DNA of 64,000 nucleotides from Panorpa germanica (taxonomy: Eukaryota > Arthropoda > Insecta > Mecoptera > Panorpidae): NCBI GenBank assembly GCA_963678705.1, contig OY783203.1:22426535-22490534 (forward strand), read 5' to 3'. Below, in pieces: positions 56,127-64,000 of the stretch. A program made the position numbers and the translations under genes. Below the pieces are notes generated by a model. It made no database searches. It was not told where the DNA came from and was given only the letters and a program-made list of their open reading frames with translations. Within the stretch, counting starts at the first letter, position 1; each line of letters starts with the position of its first letter.

Positions 56127-57080
56127 AAATTCTTATATTCTTATATTCTTATATTCTTATATTCTTATATTCTTATATTCTTATATTCTTATATTCTTAT
56201 ATTCTTATATTCTTATATTCTTATATTCTTATATTCTTATATTCTTATATTCTTATATTCTTATATTCTTATATTCTTATATTCTTATATTCTTATATTC
56301 TTATATTCTTATATTCTTATATTCTTATATTCTTATATTCTTATATTCTTATATTCTTATATTCTTATATTCTTATATTCTTATATTCTTATATTCTTAT
56401 ATTCTTATATTCTTATATTCTTATATTCTTATATTCTTATATTCTTATATTCTTATATTCTTATATTCTTATATTCTTATATTCTTATATTCTTATATTC
56501 TTATATTCTTATATTCTTATATTCTTATATTCTTATATTCTTATATTCTTATATTCTTATATTCTTATATTCTTATATTCTTATATTCTTATATTCTTAT
56601 ATTCTTATATTCTTATATTCTTATATTCTTATATTCTTATATTCTTATATTCTTATATTCTTATATTCTTATATTCTTATATTCTTATATTCTTATATTC
56701 TTATATTCTTATATTCTTATATTCTTATATTCTTATATTCTTATATTCTTATATTCTTATATTCTTATATTCTTATATTCTTATATTCTTATATTCTTAT
56801 ATTCTTATATTCTTATATTCTTATATTCTTATATTCTTATATTCTTATATTCTTATATTCTTATATTCTTATATTCTTATATTCTTATATTCTTATATTC
56901 TTATATTCTTATATTCTTATATTCTTATATTCTTATATTCTTATATTCTTATATTCTTATATTCTTATATTCTTATATTCTTATATTCTTATATTCTTAT
57001 ATTCTTATATTCTTATATTCTTATATTCTTATATTCTTATATTCTTATATTCTTATATTCTTATATTCTTATATTCTTAT
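56127..57080. repeat. Octanucleotide array (TATTCTTA)n, about 119 copies
   Basis: 954 bp of a nearly perfect 8-bp repeat. It starts about 25 bp after a CTAGT Helitron-like 3' end, through a degenerate lead-in, and runs into the start of the next unit (TATTATAATGTCCGAGG). It opens a long frame because the repeat lacks stops in one phase; that is not a gene. Confidence 0.98.
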
Positions 57081-57870
57081 CCTATATTATAATGTCCGAG
57101 GTGTATGTTTGTTTTCTTATATGTTTATATGTTTATATTCTTATATGTTTACGCGATTCGTATGGTAGCTCGAAAACGGCTCCAGGGAAGTTTTTAAAAA
57201 TTTCCTATTTTGTAGAGAAAAAAATTCTAAGACTTTTGGCGTCCCCGGATTTTTCCCTGAATTTCCTGGAAACCCGTAATTTTGGAAAAACTGGAAAAAA
57301 AGTGATCTCTTTTTTGGTGTATTACTTTTAATTTGGAAAAGATAGAAAGTTGAAATTTTGCGTGTGTATTAAGCTATTTAATGTTGACATTTCTCAAAAA
57401 TTAGAATTTCAAAAATTGAAAAAGGGGGGGTTGAAGAAATTCGGGGGCCCGGTAGGGAACTTTATAGAAAGTTCATATTTTGGATTGTAGAATAATTAAG
57501 TATATTATTAATAAAAAAAAAATCAAAATTTCAAAATTTTATTTGGGGGCACGGGGGCAGTATTTTCCGAGAGTAAAAATTGTGCTAGAAAGTTGAAATT
57601 TTGTATATAGGCTAACCTTGGTAACTTATTTACGAATCGAAAAAAAAAATCCCAAATTTTGAAAAAAAGTTGGTCAAATAACGCATAAATAAAAAATATT
57701 TTTTATTTTGACAATAAAAAAATATTTTTTTAATCAATTTATATGTGTGTATATGTGCGCGAGTTTATTTATTATTTCAATTTAAAAATAGAATAGTTAA
57801 ATATGAAATGTAATTACGAATTATTTTATTGGATTCAAACGATACACGCCTAAAAGACGTCGTTTTGCGA
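57081..57870 (+). repeat. Helitron-like unit, first type
   Basis: Starts TATTATAATGTCCGAGGTG, carries CGATTCGTATGGTAGCTCG, GGGCCCGGTAGGGAAC, TTTGGGGGCACGGGGGCAG and ends GACGTCGTTTTGCGACGGGG plus GTAAACTCAGT. It is nearly identical to 61677-62470. Confidence 0.85.
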
Positions 57871-58184
57871 CGGGGGTAAACTCAGTCTTATTTATAATGT
57901 TCCAAATGTATATTTATGATCTTATGATTTTATATGTTTGGTAGTAAACTTTGTATGGCAGCGCGAAGACGGCTCCGTCAATGTTTTTGAAAATTGCCTA
58001 TTTCGTAGAGAAAAAAATTCTAAGACTTTTGGCGTCCCCGGATTTATCCCTGAATTTCCTGGAAACCCGTGATTTTAAAAAAACTGGAAAAAAAGTGAGT
58101 CCTTTTTATTATTACTTTTTAGTATTACTTTTAATTCGTAAAAGATAGAAAGTTGAAATTTTGCATGTGTATTAAGCTATTTAA
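57871..58184 (+). repeat. Helitron-like unit, second type, left part
   Basis: Begins CTTATTTATAATGTTCCAAA; matches 62471-62770 closely. It is cut at 58184 by the TTAA element and resumes at 60579. Confidence 0.85.
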
Positions 58185-58779
58185 GGATGTATGAGCAAGA
58201 AAATAATTTTCGATATAAGGGCTCAAAATTTTTGTACGTGTAGATTTATGGTCAATGAATTTACTGTTAAAATTTCAGGGTAGGTAACCGTTCATATTTT
58301 AAAGAAATTAATTGTTGAAAATTGACATAATTAACATTGGTCTTATGGGGAAATGGGTACAAGTGATCATAAATCAATAAATATGAGTATGCTCTGTATT
58401 ACGTAGCATAAAAAAAAACTATGCATTAGAAAGGTGAATATTGGCGTCACACGTCAATATTTTAAAAATACTATGTAACCGTTCATCCTGGAAAGATAAT
58501 TAGAAATGAAATTCAAATTATGATATTTAAAAAAATATTTTTCGCCATATTTGACACTTGGCAACGTCGCACTGCTATAATAGGCGTCACAGCACGGCAG
58601 CGGCAAAAACGGTACATACAAATTTAAATATAACCTCATTTAGAGCTGTCAAAATAAATATTACGTGATAGTAACAGCAAAATTAAGTACAAAAATTAAG
58701 AAAATAGCATATATATAGAATTAAAATATTTATTAACACTTTAATAACATAACACATTTCAACAAAAATTTATTTTTGT

Positions 58780-59064
58780 TAATTTTATGAAGGATAAAAA
58801 CCCTTCTGCAGCCAAGTTAATAGACACAGTGTCAACTTTAGCAGATTGTAAAAATTATTTTCGTCCATTAGTTGTAAGATCATTAACAGCAGACGCACTC
58901 GGTGGTATTCCTCTTGTCGGTAAAATGTAAAAATTATATTCTGAGTAGTTGTATTTTGCTGCAATCTGAATTGTTTCACTGGCTTTTCCAAAACCGGTGG
59001 TTTCTAAATCAAAGAACACAAGTGCTGCTGCATTATTAATCGCAATTGAACTTTTCAATCCCAA
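58780..59064 (-). pseudogene. DEDDh-type 3'-5' exonuclease-like domain
   Basis: LVFFDLETTGFGKASETIQI is an exonuclease I motif (D.E.TG), followed by FYILPTRGIPPSASAVNDLT, the spacing seen in TREX/epsilon-type DEDDh exonucleases. After a TAA in GRK.LFLQ, the same frame goes on FLQSAKVDTVSINLAAEGFL. Later motifs (second and third D, H) are not visible, so it is truncated. It follows the transposase in the same orientation. Confidence 0.75.
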
Positions 59065-59946
59065 TTTCTAATCCACTCTGCGACTGATAACAAAATGTAA
59101 TCAAATGTAGCATGATTCAAATCAGACCATTTTATAATTTGATGATCAGCTTCTCTCCGTAATCTAGCAATGCTACTTGAATCATCTTCTCCAATTAACA
59201 CTCCAATTTTTACACGTTCAACTGTAAAGTCTTTATACTGTCTTTATAACTGCGTACAAGCATCTCAACAGTCATGTCTGACTCCATGGCCTTCGAACTC
59301 CCACTGAAATTTTCACGGTAGTCATGATCATTTTTATCATGTCCTTTCACATCTCATGCATTGTTTATTTCTCGTACTATATGCAACAACGTAGAATGAC
59401 CTAAGAAAAACCAATTGTAATAATTCGAAATAATTAAATTTAACAAATTTTTAATCTTAAATATTTATTACCAGTTAAACTATTATACGTTCTTCCTGCT
59501 TCCTTTTTTGCCACCCAGCATCTATACTCAATATGAACACTACTGTATCCTCCTTTGAAATAACTTTAGGTGATTTTGAACTATATTTTAAGGAAAAAAA
59601 TGCTATATTAGTAATAATATAAGTCATTTCTTAGTTTATAATAATGTTAATGAATCGTAATACCTTTGATGAGCTATTGGGAAACTTCTTTCTATTGTCA
59701 TGCAATTTCGGCAACTTATTCGAGCAATATTTTCAATAGCCATCCCTACGTAAATCAAATCGATTCATATCGTTTTAGAAGAGCATGGTCAACTGTTGGA
59801 ATATTGAGGCAAACTAGAATATTGTTTAAATGAGTTATTCTAATCCCACCGGTTAGAGTTGTTAGAAAATAATAGTCATAATTAAAGAATAGAAAAGAAA
59901 ATAAATTGAATATTACTATCTTCTTTTTATAGAAATATTTGCCCAT
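59065..59946 (-). pseudogene. Mutator-like (insect) transposase relic
   Basis: Read on the minus strand in several frames: GGIRITHLNNILVCLNIPT (N-terminal block), VGMAIENIARISCRNCMT, then VVFILSIDAGWQKR with GRTYNSLTG one frame on (the S.D.GWQ.RG..YNSLTG block), GHSTLLHIVREINNA, YRENFSGSSKAMESDMTVEM, and KIGVLIGEDDSSSIARLRRE followed by HQIIKWSDLNHA. This order matches the proteins annotated in insects as Mutator-like transposase domain proteins. Multiple stops and frameshifts. Confidence 0.85.
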
Positions 59947-60578
59947 AGCAGTTTCTCCATTTACCAGTGGTGGTTTGTTGTGATGTTTGAATCTCGGATA
60001 TTTTTTTTACATCTTCTGACATATTCTTTTTTTACAAATCGCAAAGACAGGGCATCAGTACACGAATCACTATTTTAGCGCTATTTTATTGATGTCAATA
60101 ATTCGTCGGCCTTTAACAATTGATCCTAAAATGTTAAACTGCATAGTGAGGTTTTATGAAAGATTCAATGCGTATGTTTGATGATTGTGAAAGTACCAAA
60201 CATCCGACAATGTCTAAAAAAAATTGTAAACAATTTACATGTATACATGAATAATATAAAATATAATATTAAATACAATCATTATACATACCGTAGTTCC
60301 ACACACATATTAAATGAATTATTATCTATTTCTGGTGGTCGTTCTTTACAAAATAATCCTTTCTTGTCAAGCTTTTGAGGTATATCCATTTTTAAATGTC
60401 AAAAATTTAAATTTATTCAAATGTCACATGGAAAAAAGTAAACAAAATTTAAGCTATGTTGCCAAATGTAAAATCACGTCACGTGATAATTTTCTTCCCT
60501 TCTCCCCGCAAATGCTCATGCCTATCCCCACCCTTCAAAATTCAGTATTAGGCCACACCTTTGCTCATACATCCTTAA

Positions 60579-61147
60579 GGCTGATATTTCTCAAAAATTA
60601 GAAATTCAAAAATTGAAAAAGGGGGGGTTAAAGAAACCGGGGGCCCGGTAGGAAACTTTGGAGAAAGTTCATATTCTAAATTCTAGAATAATTAAGTATA
60701 TTATTAATGAAAAAAAATTCAAAATTTCAAAATTTTATTTGGGGGCACGGGGGCAGTATTTTCCGAGAGTAAAAATTGTGCTAGAAAGTTGAAATTTTGT
60801 ATACAGGCTAACCTTGGTAACTTATTTACGAATCGAAAAAAAAAATTCCAAATTTTGAAAAAAAAGTTGGTCAAATAACGCATAAATTGAAAATATTCTT
60901 TATTTTGATACAAAGAAAATATTTTCTTTAGTCAATTTATTATTGAGCAAGTTTATTATTTATTTCAATTTAAAAATAGAGTTAAATATGAAATGTGATT
61001 ACGAATTATTTTATTGAATTCAAATCATACACGCCAAAAAGTCATCGCTTTGCGACGGTGGTAAACTCAAGTGGAATTTAAATTTTTACATGAAGTTTAA
61101 GCCACACACAAAAGACAGACGTCGCTTGCGACGGGGGTAAAAGCTAG
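60579..61147 (+). repeat. Helitron-like unit, second type, right part
   Basis: Continues the unit of 57871; has GGGCCCGGTAGGAAACTTTG, the hairpin CGTCGCTTGCGACG and ends GTAAAAGCTAGT. Nearly identical to 62771-63338. Confidence 0.85.
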
Positions 61148-61676
61148 TATTCTTATATTCTTATATTCTTATATTCTTATATTCTTATATTCTTATATTC
61201 TTATATTCTTATATTCTTATATTCTTATATTCTTATATTCTTATATTCTTATATTCTTATATTCTTATATTCTTATATTCTTATATTCTTATATTCTTAT
61301 ATTCTTATATTCTTATATTCTTATATTCTTATATTCTTATATTCTTATATTCTTATATTCTTATATTCTTATATTCTTATATTCTTATATTCTTATATTC
61401 TTATATTCTTATATTCTTATATTCTTATATTCTTATATTCTTATATTCTTATATTCTTATATTCTTATATTCTTATATTCTTATATTCTTATATTCTTAT
61501 ATTCTTATATTCTTATATTCTTATATTCTTATATTCTTATATTCTTATATTCTTATATTCTTATATTCTTATATTCTTATATTCTTATATTCTTATATTC
61601 TTATATTCTTATATTCTTATATTCTTATATTCTTATATTCTTATATTCTTATATTCTTATATTCTTATATTCTTAT
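61148..61676. repeat. Octanucleotide array (TATTCTTA)n, about 66 copies
   Basis: Begins directly at the T of CTAGT and ends at the start of the next unit. Uninterrupted. Confidence 0.98.
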
Positions 61677-62470
61677 CCTATATTATAATGTCCGAGGTGT
61701 ATGTTTGTTTTCTTATATGTTTATATGTTTATATTCTTATATGTTTACGCGATTCGTATGGTAGCTCGAAAACGGCTCCAGGGAAGTTTTTAAAAATTTC
61801 CTATTTTGTAGAGAAAAAAATTCTAAGACTTTTGGCGTCCCCGGATTTTTCCCTGAATTTCCTGGAAACCCGTAATTTTGGAAAAACTGGAAAAAAAGTG
61901 ATCTCTTTTTTGGTGTATTACTTTTAATTTGGAAAAGATAGAAAGTTGAAATTTTGCGTGTGTATTAAGCTATTTAATGTTGACATTTCTCAAAAATTAG
62001 AATTTCAAAAATTGAAAAAGGGGGGGTTGAAGAAATTCGGGGGCCCGGTAGGGAACTTTATAGAAAGTTCATATTTTGGATTGTAGAATAATTAAGTATA
62101 TTATTAATAAAAAAAAAATCAAAATTTCAAAATTTTATTTGGGGGCACGGGGGCAGTATTTTCCGAGAGTAAAAATTGTGCTAGAAAGTTGAAATTTTGT
62201 ATATAGGCTAACCTTGGTAACTTATTTACGAATCGAAAAAAAAAATCCCAAATTTTGAAAGAAAGTTGGTCAAATAACGCATAAATAAAAAATATTTTTT
62301 ATTTTGACAAAAAAAAAATATTTTTTTAATCAATTTATATGTGTGTATATGTGCGCGAGTTTATTTATTATTTCAATTTAAAAATAGAATAGTTAAATAT
62401 GAAATGTAATTACGAATTATTTTATTGGATTCAAACGATACACGCCTAAAAGACGTCGTTTTGCGACGGG
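61677..62470 (+). repeat. Helitron-like unit, first type, second copy
   Basis: Sister of 57081-57870 with only scattered differences. Confidence 0.85.
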
Positions 62471-63338
62471 GGTAAACTCAGTCTTATTTATAATGTTCCA
62501 AATGTATATTTATGATCTTATGATTTTATATGTTTGGTAGTAAACTTTGTATGGCAGCGCGAAGACGGCTCCGTCAATGTTTTTGAAAATTGCCTATTTC
62601 GTAGAGAAAAAAATTCTAAGACTTTTGGCGTCCCCGGATTTATCCCTGAATTTCCTGGAAACCCGTGATTTTAAAAAAACTGGAAAAAAAGTGAGCCCTT
62701 TTTTGCTGTATTACTTTTAATTCGTAAAAGAGAGAAAGTTGAAATTTTGCATGTGTATTAAGCTATTTAAGGCTGATATTTCTCAAAAATTATAAATTCA
62801 AAAATTGAAAAAGGGGGGGTTAAAGAAACCGGGGGCCCGGTAGGAAACTTTGGAGAAAGTTCATATTCTAAATTCTAGAATAATTAAGTATATTATTAAT
62901 GAAAAAAAATTCAAAATTTCAAAATTTTATTTGGGGGCACGGGGGCAGTATTTTCCGAGAGTAAAAATTGTGCTAGAAAGTTGAAATTTTGTATACAGGC
63001 TAACCTTGGTAACTTATTTACGAATCGAAAAAAAAAATTCCAAATTTTGAAAAAAAGTTGGTCAAATAACGCATAAATTGAAAATATTCTTTATTTTGAT
63101 ACAAAAAAAATATTTTTTTTAGTCAATTTATTATTGAGCAAGTTTATTATTTATTTCAATTTAAAAATAGAGTTAAATATGAAATGTGATTACGAATTAT
63201 TTTATTGAATTCAAATCATACACGCCAAAAAGTCATCGCTTTGCGACGGTGGTAAACTCAAGTGGAATTTAAATTTTTACATGAAGTTTAAGCCACACAC
63301 AAAAGACAGACGTCGCTTGCGACGGGGGTAAAAGCTAG
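62471..63338 (+). repeat. Helitron-like unit, second type, complete
   Basis: Uninterrupted version of the unit at 57871-58184 plus 60579-61147. It carries the empty target site of the TTAA element (62768-62771, TTAA). Ends with hairpin and CTAGT. Confidence 0.85.
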
Positions 63339-63668
63339 TATTCTTATATTCTTATATTCTTATATTCTTATATTCTTATATTCTTATATTCTTATATTCT
63401 TATATTCTTATATTCTTATATTCTTATATTCTTATATTCTTATATTCTTATATTCTTATATTCTTATATTCTTATATTCTTATATTCTTATATTCTTATA
63501 TTCTTATATTCTTATATTCTTATATTCTTATATTCTTATATTCTTATATTCTTATATTCTTATATTCTTATATTCTTATATTCTTATATTCTTATATTCT
63601 TATATTCTTATATTCTTATATTCTTATATTCTTATATTCTTATATTCTTATATTCTTATATTCTTATA
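63339..63668. repeat. Octanucleotide array (TATTCTTA)n, about 41 copies
   Basis: Third array, again starting right after CTAG. The following unit (63669 on) enters the family body in its middle, not at the normal unit start. Confidence 0.98.
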
Positions 63669-63808
63669 CGAAAAATCCCAAATTTTGAAAAAAAAAGTTG
63701 GTTAAATAACGAATAAATTGATATTATTTTATGCTTTGTTGAAAAAATATATTTTTTTAGTCAGTTAATATGAAGAATTATTTGTTTATGTAAAATTAAT
63801 ATAGAACG
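63669..63808 (+). repeat. Helitron-like repeat fragment
   Basis: CGAAAAATCCCAAATTTTG to TAAAATTAATATAGAACG, the central-to-distal part of the family, ended by a hAT terminus. Confidence 0.75.
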
Positions 63809-64000
63809 CAGTGGCGTAGCTACCGCCGTATCTGCCGTATCGATGATACGAGGCCCCTGGCCTACAGGGGCCCCAAATGTAAGCAAAAATTCTTTCTTCA
63901 CTATTTATCATCAATCATTAATCCTGGATTTAAAGCTCTACAGCATAAAATTAAATTAATGACTTACAGAAAGCTAGCATTTTGCTAAGTAATCTTTTGA
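63809..64000. mobile_element. hAT element terminus, continues past window
   Basis: CAGTGGCGTAGCTACCGCCG followed by GAGGCCCCTGGCC and GGGGCCCC. A different family from the one at 11272. The transposase and other end are outside the window. Confidence 0.75.

Larger units (their letters stand above)
58185..60574 (-). mobile_element. TTAA-target DNA transposon with Mutator-like transposase relic
   Basis: 2390 bp with inverted ends GGATGTATGAGCAA, flanked by TTAA on both sides (58181-58184, 60575-60578). The empty site is present in the sister unit at 62761-62780, which confirms the boundaries and the 4-bp TTAA duplication. The interior has a minus-strand transposase pseudogene followed by an exonuclease-like domain. 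A TTAA target is known for piggyBac and Kolobok; the protein is not piggyBac. Assignment to Kolobok is an inference. Confidence 0.9.

Noticed and set aside
56127-57080. CRISPR-like regular array
   Set aside because: The repeats are 8 bp and contiguous with no spacers, in a eukaryotic genome; it is a microsatellite.
56082-57092. 336-residue open frame of repeated LIFLYSYI
   Set aside because: It is the translation of the 8-bp array; eight bases give an 8-residue period with no stop in one phase. No gene signature.

Overview
The window looks like a piece of a large, AT-rich, transposon-packed insect nuclear genome. Three spliced genes read as animal genes (a TASK-type two-pore potassium channel, a ribosomal protein L7-family gene, an HMGXB4-type HMG-box gene). 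The transposon mix (Copia, BEL/Pao, Gypsy, Jockey, R1-type, several hAT families, a TTAA-target element with a Mutator-like transposase) is typical of insects with big genomes. I cannot name the order or species from sequence alone. No bacterial, viral or organellar genes were seen.

Layout. Positions 1-26000 are a nest of mobile elements. A Copia element with two identical 210-bp LTRs (110-4388) sits in a deletion derivative of a hAT element (<1-4596), which itself interrupts a Jockey retrotransposon (4605 to about 5990). A second hAT relic (6073-7714) and a non-LTR relic (8860-10045) follow. A 5.4-kb hAT (11272-16704) is inserted in a BEL/Pao relic and carries another hAT (11963-13079) inside it. 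From 17543 to about 24380 a decayed Gypsy element can be followed from LTR to LTR, its interior filled with a Helitron-like repeat and non-LTR fragments, one of which holds a Gypsy-type solo LTR (20940-21266); its 3' LTR is split by a BED-type element that holds a MITE. A Jockey relic lies at 24640-25610.

Positions 26000-36300 hold the TASK channel gene on the + strand: five coding exons, 370 residues, with transposons and long (TA)n runs in its two long introns. Positions 36300-44900 are mostly unannotated AT-rich DNA with a perfect 105-bp tandem duplication and two inverted Helitron-like repeats. The L7-family gene (- strand, 45094-46590) and the HMGXB4-type gene (+ strand, 48343-49739) are divergently arranged about 1.75 kb apart.

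Positions 50400-64000 return to repeats: a palindromic MITE, tandem duplications, a second small hAT (51766-52700), a 5'-truncated R1-type element, and a large block of Helitron-like units joined by three long arrays of an 8-bp repeat (TATTCTTA). One unit is interrupted by a 2.4-kb TTAA-flanked transposon carrying a decayed transposase and, behind it, an exonuclease-like domain. The window ends in the terminus of another hAT element.

The host genes do not form a pathway. The most informative signals are the nested insertion order, the recent but RT-defective Copia, the octanucleotide/Helitron-like block, and the transposase-exonuclease element.
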